Positions 40,116 to 52,006 of a stretch of DNA of 64,000 bases are shown here, piece by piece. Under the pieces are notes generated by a model. The model was not told where the DNA came from, did not search any database, and worked only from the letters and a program-made list of their open reading frames with translations. The DNA comes from Microvirga guangxiensis (GTDB lineage Bacteria > Pseudomonadota > Alphaproteobacteria > Rhizobiales > Beijerinckiaceae), in the NCBI RefSeq assembly GCF_900102135.1, contig NZ_FMVJ01000005.1, forward strand, positions 137,988-201,987. Reading direction: 5' to 3'. The first letter of the stretch is position 1, and each line of letters begins with the position of its first letter. Both the position numbers and the translations under genes were made by a program.

Positions 40116-41594
40116 GTGCCCACCGATCCCATTTCAGCCTTCGAATCCGTTGCAACGCCTGAAGAAGCCGTCGAGCAGCTGATTCAGCTTCATGATGCCG
40201 CCGTCGAGGCGCAGCGCCATTGCCTGGAGCATTTCTTCGCCACCGGCACGCCCCCGACACCCCTCGAGCGCTCCCGCTTCCGCTATCCGGAGCTGCGGCT
40301 CGATTACCGGGCTACTTCCGTGCCCCCGGTGAAGCAGCGGGCCTATGCCAAGTTCCAGGGGCCGGGCGTGTATGCGACGACGATCACGCAGCCGGCTTTC
40401 TTCAAGAACTACCTCCTCGAACAGCTGAACCATCTCGTGCGCGATTACGGAGCGACGCTCGAGGTCGGCATCAGCGATCAGGAAATCCCTTATCCCTACA
40501 TCTTCGAGCGCGGCGATGAGCTGGGCCGCGGCGCTCATTCGGCTGCGGAGTTGGCGCAGCACTTCCCGACACCGCTGCTTGCGAAGGTGGGCGATGAGAT
40601 CGCCGACGGAACATGGATCTTCCACGAGAACGAGGCCCGGCCGCTCTCGCTCTTCGATGCCGCGCGGGTGGATTATTCGCTACGTCGTCTCGTGCATTAC
40701 ACGGGCAGCGACTGGCGCTCGGTGCAGCCCTGGATTCTGCTCACCAACTATCACCGCTATGTGGACCAGTTCGTCCGTTGGGCCGTGAAGGAATTGACGA
40801 ACGAGGACGGGCCTTACAGCAGGCTTCTCCTTCCCGGCGGAATCGTCATCGATCGCGGATTGAGCGAAGCGGCCGTCGAAGAACTGATCTCCTCGTCGCC
40901 CTGGCACCGTTTCCAGATGCCGGCCTATCATCTGGTGCGCAAGGACGGGCAGGGCGTGACCCTCGTGAATATCGGCGTCGGTCCCGCGAACGCGAAGAAC
41001 ATCACGGATCACCTTGCGGTCCTGCGGCCCCATTGCTGGCTCATGGTGGGCCATTGCGGCGGCTTGCGCCAATCCCAATCCATCGGCGATTACGTTCTCG
41101 CGCACGGCTATCTGCGCCGCGACCACATTCTCGACAGTGCCGTGCCGCCGGAAATCCCGCTGCCCGCGCTCGCGGAAATCCAGGTGGCGCTGCAGGAAGC
41201 GGCGGTGCAGGTTACGGGCGAGCGCGGCGATGCGCTGAAGCGGCGGCTGCGCACCGGCACGGTGGTGACGTACGACGACCGGAACTGGGAACTCCGCTGG
41301 AGCCAGGAACGGCGTCAGATCAATCTCTCCCGCGCCATCGCGGTGGACATGGAAAGCGGCACCATCGCCGCGCAGGGCTATCGCCTGCGCGTGCCCTACG
41401 GCACCCTGCTGTGCGTGTCCGACAAGCCGCTCCATGGCGAGATCAAGCTGCCGGGCGCAGCCAATGCCTTTTATGAGCGTGCCGTGAGCGAGCACCTCAT
41501 GATCGGCCTTTCGGCTCTCGATATCCTGCGCGGACAGCGCTCGTCCCTGCATTCTCGGAAACTGCGCAGCTTCGACGAGCCGCCGTTCCGGTGA
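40116..41594 (+). CDS. amn: AMP nucleosidase
   Basis: About 492 residues, the length of E. coli Amn, which splits AMP to adenine and ribose 5-phosphate. The N-terminal half is the AMN-specific domain (PPVKQRAYAKFQGPGVYATTITQPAFFKNYL), the C-terminal half the nucleoside-phosphorylase fold (VGHCGGLRQSQSIGDYVLAHGYLRRDH, AVDMESGTIAAQGYRLRVPYGTLLCVSDKPLHG). Start GTG 40116 gives the typical length; an ATG at 40077 with AAGG 3-4 nt upstream would add 13 residues. Confidence 0.9.
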   Translation: MPTDPISAFESVATPEEAVEQLIQLHDAAVEAQRHCLEHFFATGTPPTPLERSRFRYPELRLDYRATSVPPVKQRAYAKFQGPGVYATTITQPAFFKNYLLEQLNHLVRDYGATLEVGISDQEIPYPYIFERGDELGRGAHSAAELAQHFPTPLLAKVGDEIADGTWIFHENEARPLSLFDAARVDYSLRRLVHYTGSDWRSVQPWILLTNYHRYVDQFVRWAVKELTNEDGPYSRLLLPGGIVIDRGLSEAAVEELISSSPWHRFQMPAYHLVRKDGQGVTLVNIGVGPANAKNITDHLAVLRPHCWLMVGHCGGLRQSQSIGDYVLAHGYLRRDHILDSAVPPEIPLPALAEIQVALQEAAVQVTGERGDALKRRLRTGTVVTYDDRNWELRWSQERRQINLSRAIAVDMESGTIAAQGYRLRVPYGTLLCVSDKPLHGEIKLPGAANAFYERAVSEHLMIGLSALDILRGQRSSLHSRKLRSFDEPPFR

Positions 41595-41950
41595 GAGCGC
41601 GGCTATCGGCGCCCTCATCCTCGGACTTGCTCTGATATCCTCATGCCTTACGGAGCGTAGCGTTTCGAAGGACGAGGCGTCTCCAGAGTGCACTGGATCC
41701 TCCTTCGAGATGCAGCCTTGCGGCTGCTCCTCAGGACGAGGGCAGAGGCTTGTTCAGACGTGGATGGCAGTCTCCGGCCTGATCCCGGGCCAGCATGACG
41801 GCGAGGTTCGTGTCAACGGCCAGTGGGTGCCGGACAGTCGGACCGGCTACCGGGTCGTAAGCCGCGCCAAGAGTTTCTTCCCTTATTCCGAGATTGGCCT
41901 GGGTAGTAACGCTCTACCCTCCATGTCTCTGCTTGCTCTCTGTCCAAAAT
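41595..41950. repeat. Intergenic region with a Rhizobiales-type repeat
   Basis: About 360 bp without a convincing gene. The segment 41615-41745 has inverted pieces (AAGGACGAGG at ~41667 and CCTCCTTCGA at ~41699, CCTCAGGACGAGGG at ~41731) of the kind repeated between genes in many Rhizobiales. The segment 41757-41860 looks like a second, related low-copy repeat. An 82-codon frame through it appears non-coding. Confidence 0.45.
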
Positions 41951-41974
41951 ACATATAAATATATCTTTATATGT
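41951..41974 (+). promoter_or_regulatory. Perfect palindromic operator (SahR-like) before the met unit
   Basis: ACATATAAA (41951-41959), 6-nt TATATC spacer, TTTATATGT (41966-41974), a perfect 9-bp inverted repeat in a GC-rich genome, 17 nt before the ArsR-methyltransferase start. It overlaps a possible -10 box (TAAATA 41956-41961, with TTGCTC at 41933-41938 17 bp before). It resembles operators of SahR-type ArsR regulators of the methionine cycle. Confidence 0.7.
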
Positions 41975-41991
41975 AGGATTGAGTTGTTACC

Positions 41992-43005
41992 ATGGCTGAG
42001 AGAGAAGCTCCATCGTTGGATTTGACGCTGGATGTCCTTAGGGCAGCCGCCGAGGAGACGCGCCTGCGGATCCTGGCTTTGCTGGCGGAGGGGGAGCTGT
42101 CGGTTTCCGACCTCACCGACATTCTCGGGCAGTCCCAGCCGCGAATTTCCCGTCATCTGAAGCTGCTGGTGGAGGCCGGTCTTGTGGAACGGCACCGGGA
42201 GGGGGCTTGGGCTTTCTTCCGGCTGACGGACCGGGGCACGGCCCTGAAGATCATCCGCCCGACCCTTGAGAGCCTTGACCGCTCCGACCCGCAATTGCTG
42301 GAGGATCGCACGCGCCTTGAGGCCGTGCGCGCGCAGCGCTCCCAGGCGGCTCAGGCCTATTTCTCCCGGCTCGCGCCGGAATGGGATCGCATACGTTCCC
42401 TTCACGCCCCTGAGGCGGTTGTTGAAGCTGCGGTGGTCGAGGCTCTGGGATCGAAGCCGATCCGCAATCTCGTCGATCTCGGCACCGGTACGGGCCGCAT
42501 GCTCCAGCTCCTCGCGCCACGCGCGGACCGCACGGTCGGGCTCGATGCGAGCCACGCCATGCTCTCGGTCGCCCGCGCCAATCTCGAAAAGGCGGGCCTG
42601 CGCGGTATCGAGCTGCGCCAGGGCGACATCTACGCGCCGCCGTTCCCGCGCGACACCTTCGATCTCGTGATCATTCATCAGGTGCTGCACTACCTGGACG
42701 ACCCGGCCCGCGCCATCCGCGAGGCCGCGCGTCTGGTCGCGCCCGGCGGGCGCATCCTCGTCGTCGACTTCGCGCCGCATAAGCTGGAGTTTCTCCGCGA
42801 AGGCCAGGCACATCGCCGCCTTGGTTTCGCGCCGCCGCAGGTGGCGGGCTGGCTCGACGAGGCCGGTCTCGATTGCACGCTGACCAAAGAAATCGCACCG
42901 CCCCGAAAGGGCGATGACCAACTCACCGTTTCCCTTTGGCTTGGACAGGACCGCCGCGTCATGACCGACTGGCCATTGGCCGAGCCCAACAAAGAGGTTG
43001 CCTGA
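41992..43005 (+). CDS. ArsR-family regulator fused to a SAM-dependent methyltransferase domain
   Basis: A 337-residue protein: residues ~1-95 form an ArsR-type winged helix (DILGQSQPRISRHLKLLVEAGLV recognition region), residues ~120-310 a class I methyltransferase with motif I VDLGTGTGRM (161-170) and the post-I Asp in VGLDAS. It resembles regulators next to met genes in Rhizobiales that may sense SAM or S-adenosylhomocysteine through the methyltransferase fold. No metal-binding Cys motif of classic ArsR is seen. Its stop overlaps the metF ATG. Confidence 0.85.
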   Translation: MAEREAPSLDLTLDVLRAAAEETRLRILALLAEGELSVSDLTDILGQSQPRISRHLKLLVEAGLVERHREGAWAFFRLTDRGTALKIIRPTLESLDRSDPQLLEDRTRLEAVRAQRSQAAQAYFSRLAPEWDRIRSLHAPEAVVEAAVVEALGSKPIRNLVDLGTGTGRMLQLLAPRADRTVGLDASHAMLSVARANLEKAGLRGIELRQGDIYAPPFPRDTFDLVIIHQVLHYLDDPARAIREAARLVAPGGRILVVDFAPHKLEFLREGQAHRRLGFAPPQVAGWLDEAGLDCTLTKEIAPPRKGDDQLTVSLWLGQDRRVMTDWPLAEPNKEVA

Positions 43006-43910
43006 TGTCACCCCTGACCCTTCGTCCCAGCAGGCAAACCTCCTGTCCGATCAAGGTGTCCTTCGAGTTCTTTCCGCCGAAGACGCCTGAAATGGAGACG
43101 ACGCTCTGGGCCTCCATCCAGCGCCTTGCGCCGCTCAACCCGCAATTCGTTTCCGTGACCTATGGCGCCGGCGGCTCCACACGCGAGCGCACGCACGCCA
43201 CGGTCTCGCGCCTCGTGCAGGAAACGTCCCTCAAGCCAGCCGCGCACCTGACCTGCGTGGCGGCGACGAAGGATGAGGTGGACGATGTCATCCGCTCGTA
43301 CTGGGACGCGGGCGTGCGCCATGTGGTTGCCTTGCGCGGCGATCCGGTGAGCGGCATCGGCACGGCCTATGAGGCGCATCCCGGCGGCTACCGGCAGACC
43401 TGCGATCTCGTGGCGGGCATCAAGGCCATCGGCGATTTCGAGGTGTCCGTTTCGGCCTATCCGGAAAAGCATCCGGAGGCTGCATCGCTTGAAGCCGATA
43501 TCGATGTGCTGAAGGCCAAGGTCGATTGCGGCGCGGATCGCGCCATCACGCAGTTCTTCTTCGATAACGACCATTATTTCCGCTATCTCGACCGCGTGCG
43601 CGCCCGCGGCATCGATATTCCGATCGTTCCCGGCATCGTGCCGGTGCAGAATTTCAAGCAGACGGCGAACTTCGCGGCCAAGACCGGCGCGAGCGTTCCC
43701 GATTGGCTGGCGGCTCGGTTCGACGGGCTCGACCATGATGTGGAAACGCGCAAGCTCGTCGCCGCGGCGGTGGCCGCCGAGCAGGTGATCGACTTGGTCG
43801 ATCGCGGCGTGAGCGAATTCCACTTCTACACCATGAACCGCGCCGATCTGGTTTATGCGATCTGTCACCTGCTTGGCTTGCGGGAGCAGACCGTGAAGGC
43901 GGCTGCCTGA
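43005..43910 (+). CDS. metF: 5,10-methylenetetrahydrofolate reductase
   Basis: A 301-residue flavoprotein that reduces methylene-THF to methyl-THF, the methyl donor for MetH. Conserved blocks: SFEFFPPKTPEME near the N-terminus with the catalytic Glu, FVSVTYGAGGSTRERT, HVVALRGDP and FFFDNDHYFRYLDR, ending in SEFHFYTMNR. AAAGAGG precedes the ATG, which shares a TGATG junction with the regulator gene. Confidence 0.95.
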   Translation: MSPLTLRPSRQTSCPIKVSFEFFPPKTPEMETTLWASIQRLAPLNPQFVSVTYGAGGSTRERTHATVSRLVQETSLKPAAHLTCVAATKDEVDDVIRSYWDAGVRHVVALRGDPVSGIGTAYEAHPGGYRQTCDLVAGIKAIGDFEVSVSAYPEKHPEAASLEADIDVLKAKVDCGADRAITQFFFDNDHYFRYLDRVRARGIDIPIVPGIVPVQNFKQTANFAAKTGASVPDWLAARFDGLDHDVETRKLVAAAVAAEQVIDLVDRGVSEFHFYTMNRADLVYAICHLLGLREQTVKAAA

Positions 43911-44011
43911 ATTTGATTGCTCGGCTCAGGCCGGGCATTTGCATGATTGCCGTGTGAAAAGACGCACGAATGGCCGAAGCGGATTCGGCTGAGTAAGAAG
44001 AGAACAGAACA

Positions 44012-47767
<3,756 letters not shown>

Positions 47768-47773
47768 GGCTTA

Positions 47774-48550
47774 TCAGGCCGTTGTCGAAGACGACGGCCG
47801 CTTCGCAATCAGATCGCGCAGGGTGGTGATGGTGGAGGCATCCGCCACGCCGTCCACGCGCTCGGGACGGAAGTGGCGCTGGAAAGCGGAGACGACCTTT
47901 TCCGTGTCCTCGTCGAACACGCCGTTGATCCTCAGGCCGTAACCATACATGACGAGCATGGCCTGCAGGGCCTCGATAGGCATGCCCTGGTCGCCGCGTG
48001 AGAAGAAGCGTCCGTCGCTCACGCTCGCGGGCGGCACCCAATGGCCGATGCCGGCCTCATGCAGCCGCTTCCATGGAAAGAGCTCGCCGGGATCGACCTT
48101 GCGTCCCGGCGCGACATCGGAGTGGCCGAGCACGCGGGTGGCGGGAATGCGCCAGCGGGTGACGATGTCTTTCGTGAGCGCGATCACGCTCTCGATCTGT
48201 GCATCGGGGTAGGGCGGCAGGCCGCCGGGATGACCGGGATTGGCGATCTCGATGCCGATGGAGCAGGAGTTGACGTCCGCCTCGCCATCCCAGCTCGAAA
48301 CGCCCGCATGCCAGGCGCGCCGCGCTTCCGGCACCAGATGCAGCACGCGCCCGTCGCCGAACACGAAATAATGCGCCGAGACCTGCGAAACCGGATTGCA
48401 CAGCCATTGCAGGGCTTCGCCCTCGTCCGGCATGCCCGTGTAATGCAGGATCACCATGGTCGGGCGTTGTCCGTCCTTTCTCTCCCCGTGGTTGGGCGAA
48501 GGAAACACCTTCGTGGCAACAGGGCTCTCGGTGGAAAGGGACACGCTCAT
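47774..48550 (-). CDS. N-acetylmuramoyl-L-alanine amidase, AmiD-like
   Basis: About 258 residues: an Amidase_2 zinc domain (~20-170; VILHYTG, WHAGVSSWDGEADVNSCSIGIEIAN, and the HSDVAPGRKVDPG metal-binding end) followed by a peptidoglycan-binding PG_binding_1 domain (~185-250). It cleaves the amide between muramic acid and the peptide, likely in wall recycling. No obvious signal peptide is visible. The ATG at 48550 directly abuts GAGGAG, so the GTG at 48544, with correct 6-nt spacing, may be the real start. It follows the J-domain gene by 4 nt. Confidence 0.87.
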   Translation of the reverse strand: MSVSLSTESPVATKVFPSPNHGERKDGQRPTMVILHYTGMPDEGEALQWLCNPVSQVSAHYFVFGDGRVLHLVPEARRAWHAGVSSWDGEADVNSCSIGIEIANPGHPGGLPPYPDAQIESVIALTKDIVTRWRIPATRVLGHSDVAPGRKVDPGELFPWKRLHEAGIGHWVPPASVSDGRFFSRGDQGMPIEALQAMLVMYGYGLRINGVFDEDTEKVVSAFQRHFRPERVDGVADASTITTLRDLIAKRPSSSTTA

Positions 48551-48554
48551 CTCC

Positions 48555-49280
48555 TCACGTGAGGTTCCGCTCGGCGGCAATGCGCTCCCAGGCGGCATTG
48601 ATGATCGCCAGCCGTTCGGTTGCGATCTTCACGGCTTCCGGCGGCAGGCCGCGGGCGATCTCCCGGTCGGGATGGTTCTCAGCGACCATCTTGCGATAGT
48701 GCCGTTTCAGCTCGTCATCGCTCATGGACCGCTCGGCCTTGAGGATGAGGTACGGATCGTCCGCCTGCCTCACATGGCGCGCCGCGATCCGCTCGAACTC
48801 GCTTTCCGAGACGCCGAAGATCGTGGCCACGCTCCTGAGATAATCGTACTCGGCCTCATGCACGGCCTCGTCGGCCTTGGCGATGTGGAACAGGCCGTCG
48901 AGCACGTCCTCCAAGAGGGCGGGCTCTTCCTTGAATTCATCTCCGATCTGGCGGGCATAGGCCTCGAAGCCGTCGGAGGTCTGCATGGCGAGCTCGAACA
49001 GGCGCTGCACGCGCGGATGCTCGCTCTCCGGAACTTCCACGATCTGCTCGAAGGCCTTCACCTCCACATCCACCACCACGCCGTCGGCCTTCGCCATCTT
49101 GGCGGCGAGGGCGACGAGCCCCATGGTGAACAGCACATCGCGCGGCGGCTTCCCAAAAGGCGCGCCCTCGCGGTCAATGAGCACGTGCCCGGCCACGCCG
49201 CCCAGGAGAGCGCCGATCGGCCCCCCGAGCGCCAGACCGATGCCGGCACCGCTCAACTTACCCCAAATCGACTGAATCAT
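48555..49280 (-). CDS. DjlA-like protein with TerB and J domains
   Basis: A 241-residue protein: a glycine-rich N-terminal hydrophobic segment (~10-33, probable membrane anchor or glycine zipper), a TerB/DjlA-type helical domain (~50-165), and a C-terminal J domain (~175-240) with the HPD motif at 203-205 that stimulates DnaK ATPase. This is the DjlA layout (membrane-anchored co-chaperone). It is upstream of and coupled with the amidase gene. Confidence 0.88.
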   Translation of the reverse strand: MIQSIWGKLSGAGIGLALGGPIGALLGGVAGHVLIDREGAPFGKPPRDVLFTMGLVALAAKMAKADGVVVDVEVKAFEQIVEVPESEHPRVQRLFELAMQTSDGFEAYARQIGDEFKEEPALLEDVLDGLFHIAKADEAVHEAEYDYLRSVATIFGVSESEFERIAARHVRQADDPYLILKAERSMSDDELKRHYRKMVAENHPDREIARGLPPEAVKIATERLAIINAAWERIAAERNLT

Positions 49281-49318
49281 GCTGCGCTAGTGGTCGCTCA
49301 AGTTCAGGCAAAAGAAAA

Positions 49319-49341
49319 GGGGCCGGAATGATACCGGCCCC
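49319..49341 (-). terminator. Rho-independent terminator of the glycine-zipper gene
   Basis: 8-bp stem GGGGCCGG/CCGGCCCC (49319-49326 and 49334-49341), followed on the minus strand by CCTTTTCTTTT. It ends the 49642-49364 transcript. Confidence 0.75.
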
Positions 49342-49363
49342 TGAATTCGTCTTTGGGATCGTC

Positions 49364-49642
49364 TTAGCGGCAGTAGATGTTGCCGTACATGTCCTGATAG
49401 GTGCCGTAGGGGCAGGCAGGGCCACGCGGCGTCGTTGCTGCGCCGACGACAGCACCACCGGCAGCACCGATGGCTGCACCGGCGAGGGCGCCGCCTGCAC
49501 GGCCCGTGGCAGCGCCACCGATAGCAGCGCCAGCAAGACCGCCGATCGCGGCACCGCCAACTGCACGCTCACCAGGAGTGTTGCATGCTGCCATCGAGAG
49601 GGTGAGAGCACCTGCGGCAAGCGCGGTAATGATCTTCTTCAT
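49364..49642 (-). CDS. Small glycine-zipper lipoprotein
   Basis: A 92-residue protein with a lipoprotein signal (MKKIITALAAGALTLSMAAC, lipobox ending at Cys20) and a long Gly/Ala run with GxxxG spacing (~30-70) of the glycine-zipper type, ending in CPYGTYQDMYGNIYCR. It is probably an envelope lipoprotein akin to OsmB-like stress lipoproteins. AGGGAAG lies 6 nt before the ATG. A possible EcfG-type promoter (GGAAC-N17-AGTT) lies 73-98 nt upstream. Confidence 0.8.
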   Translation of the reverse strand: MKKIITALAAGALTLSMAACNTPGERAVGGAAIGGLAGAAIGGAATGRAGGALAGAAIGAAGGAVVGAATTPRGPACPYGTYQDMYGNIYCR

Positions 49643-49714
49643 GGAGGCTTCCCTGTATCTAGCGGGCTGTAGGCTGGCCCAGCCCATCCTTAGCTTGACC
49701 TTACGCTGACGCCA

Positions 49715-49740
49715 ACTCCTGACGGGGGGAAGAAGTTCCT
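49715..49740 (-). promoter_or_regulatory. Possible EcfG-type promoter of the lipoprotein gene
   Basis: On the minus strand GGAAC (49740-49736), 17-nt spacer, AGTT (49718-49715). The -35 is perfect, the -10 has one mismatch (AGTT for CGTT). Tentative. The remaining bases to 49940 are AT-richer than average but show no other clear gene. Confidence 0.3.
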
Positions 49741-49940
49741 TGGTCCTCAATGAGCTGTAGAAAAATTTTTTGTTAAGTTGTGAAGGCTATTCCCTGTCTT
49801 GCTGTGCCTAAGTTTCACGAAGAATCACTGTCTAGCTTGAGCATTGCTCGACCATAGTTTCGACTTGCTAAGTCACAACTTTGCCTTATTTGGTCCTCAC
49901 CCACCGTCGACCCGCGGCCTATGCCATCTGGAGTTTCAAT

Positions 49941-50726
49941 ATGACTTGGCAGTATTCCTCGAGGATCTTGGCGGTCGCGATTCTCGGCGCGCTTGCTCTT
50001 TCCCTTTCGTCAAAAGTGCATGCCGGCAACATCATTCCTCCCGATGAAGCCGAAGCGCTGGTGCGGGCCCAGATCGAGGAAACAAAGGCTGCCGCTGCTG
50101 CTCTTAAGGAAGAAGAGGAAGCCATTCTGGCTGAAGAAGCCGCTGAGGCCGCCAAAGCTGCCAAGACTTCCAAGAAGAAGACCAAGGAATCCGCTGAGGC
50201 CAAAACTGCGCCTGTCGCTGTGAAGCCGAAATCTGAGGCATCCGTGGCTGCAGCCCAGGACGCAGCGGATGAGAGGGCCGCGGAGAAAACCGCCTCGCTC
50301 TCGGTTGAGCTGCCCGTGCGCTCCCGCTCGGAGCGGGCCGACGCCGTCAAGGGCAGCGCTCTCAGGCCTCTGATCGCCCGCTATGCTTCCGAGAACGATC
50401 TGCCCTACGAACTGGCCGATGCCGTCGTCCGTATCGAGAGCCGCTACAATCCCGGCGCCCGCAACGGTCCCAATATCGGCCTGACGCAGATCAACTACCG
50501 CACGGCCCAGTCGCTCGGTTACAAAGGCGATGTGGCTGGCCTGATGGATGCGGAGACCAATCTGCGCTACGGCCTGAAATATCTTTCTCAGGCCTACAAG
50601 CTCGCTGGTGGCGATACCTGCGGCACGATCCTGCGCTATCAGTTCGGGCATCGCACGACCACCATGACGGGCGCTTCGCGGGCTTATTGCGCAAGAGTGA
50701 AGGTCATTACGGCTGCTGCCGAGTGA
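49941..50726 (+). CDS. Lytic transglycosylase (SLT domain) with Ala/Glu/Lys-rich linker
   Basis: A 261-residue exported protein: signal peptide (~1-28, cut near VHA-GN), an Ala-Glu-Lys-rich helical linker (~35-115), and an SLT-type lytic transglycosylase domain (~140-255) with catalytic Glu166 in VVRIESRYNPGARN and the GLTQINYRTAQSLGY block. It cuts glycan strands of peptidoglycan. The start at 49941 gives a normal signal peptide; the longer frame from 49881 does not. Confidence 0.88.
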   Translation: MTWQYSSRILAVAILGALALSLSSKVHAGNIIPPDEAEALVRAQIEETKAAAAALKEEEEAILAEEAAEAAKAAKTSKKKTKESAEAKTAPVAVKPKSEASVAAAQDAADERAAEKTASLSVELPVRSRSERADAVKGSALRPLIARYASENDLPYELADAVVRIESRYNPGARNGPNIGLTQINYRTAQSLGYKGDVAGLMDAETNLRYGLKYLSQAYKLAGGDTCGTILRYQFGHRTTTMTGASRAYCARVKVITAAAE

Positions 50727-50767
50727 CCTTCCTGCGAAATTAGCGCCGGACCGCATCGCCTTCAGCC

Positions 50768-50796
50768 TTGACGCAGGCCCGTCTTTCGCACCACAT
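50768..50796 (+). promoter_or_regulatory. Putative rnpB promoter
   Basis: TTGACG (50768-50773), 17-nt spacer, weak -10 CCACAT (50791-50796), ending about 8 nt before the 5' end of the predicted RNase P RNA. Confidence 0.4.
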
Positions 50797-50803
50797 CCCA
50801 ACC

Positions 50804-51194
<391 letters not shown>

Positions 51195-51323
51195 CCCTTC
51201 TTTTCCACAGGCCGAAAACTGCGACAAAGCGGAGCAAAGCGTTGCCCTGCTTACGATTCATTAACCACAAATGCGTCTCATGGGGAATGCAGGCTGCAAG
51301 GCTTGCCCTCCAACCCCGTTCCG
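51195..51323. other. Spacer between rnpB and the dcw promoter
   Basis: No gene seen. Contains a pyrimidine-rich stretch just after rnpB and an ATTAACCA that resembles half of a CtrA box; not enough to call. Confidence 0.4.
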
Positions 51324-51363
51324 TTGACGCCCATATTATCCCATGTTATCCCAAATCATCCCG
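51324..51363 (+). promoter_or_regulatory. dcw promoter with four MraZ boxes
   Basis: TTGACG (51324-51329) and a weak TATCCC/TTATCC -10 at 51346-51352. Over this promoter run four 10-bp repeats with CCCA at 51330, 51340 and 51350 and CCCG at 51360 (TGGGAT-N4 read on the minus strand), the spacing bound by MraZ. The 5' leader to mraZ is about 150 nt with no other clear structure. Confidence 0.8.
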
Positions 51364-51508
51364 TCGACGGTGCCTTCCGAAGGGGACGCTAAGCGCATCA
51401 AAAGCGCCGGCATCTTGCTTCGGGCAGTAGCGTTCTTGCCGACAACGGGTGGCAAGCCTTCAGGGCTTGTCGGGGGGCTGACAATCGGGAGCTTGCGAGC
51501 TGCGGCCA

Positions 51509-52006
51509 ATGAACCGCTTCGTGTCCAATTTCACCAACAAGTTGGATTCGAAGGGTCGCGTCTCGATCCCCGCATCCTTCCGGGCCGTGCTGGCCAGGGA
51601 CGGGTTCGAGGGTCTCTACGTTCATCCCGCGCTCGATGCGCAGGCCTTGGACGCAGGTGGCAACACGCTCCTGAACGAGATCGATGCGTTCTTGTCGACG
51701 CTGTCGCCCTATTCGGACGAACGGGATCAGCTGTCGACCGCGTTGTTCGGGACCAGCGAAATTCTGAAAGTCGATCCGGAGGGGCGTGTCATCCTGACGG
51801 ACTCAGTAAAAGTACATGCCGGGATTGGCGATACGGTGACGTTCGTCGGACTCGGTCACAAGTTCCAGATTTGGGAGCCGGGACGTTTCCGTGCGCACTT
51901 GGAGGAGGCGCGCACGAAGGTCAGAGACCTGAAGAAAGCGCTTGGAAACCGGATTGTGGAGCCACGTATGGCGCAGAACACCTCACCAGGAGTGCGGGAG
52001 CAATGA
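51509..52006 (+). CDS. mraZ: Transcriptional regulator MraZ
   Basis: A 165-residue protein with two AbrB/SpoVT-like swapped-hairpin domains; [27 protein letters not shown] (first) and [20 protein letters not shown] (second, with the DxxGR motif). It forms rings that bind tandem TGGG repeats and represses the dcw cluster. Four such repeats lie on the promoter upstream. The stop overlaps the rsmH start region. Confidence 0.95.
   Translation: MNRFVSNFTNKLDSKGRVSIPASFRAVLARDGFEGLYVHPALDAQALDAGGNTLLNEIDAFLSTLSPYSDERDQLSTALFGTSEILKVDPEGRVILTDSVKVHAGIGDTVTFVGLGHKFQIWEPGRFRAHLEEARTKVRDLKKALGNRIVEPRMAQNTSPGVREQ

Noticed and set aside
41710..41958. 82-codon frame in the intergenic region before the met unit
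   Set aside because: It runs through a repeat-like segment, has no ribosome-binding site, and ends in the operator palindrome.
43911..44011. Cobalamin or SAM riboswitch before metH
   Set aside because: The gap is only 101 nt, too short for a cobalamin riboswitch, and I see no B12 box or SAM-II core; regulation more likely through the ArsR-type protein.
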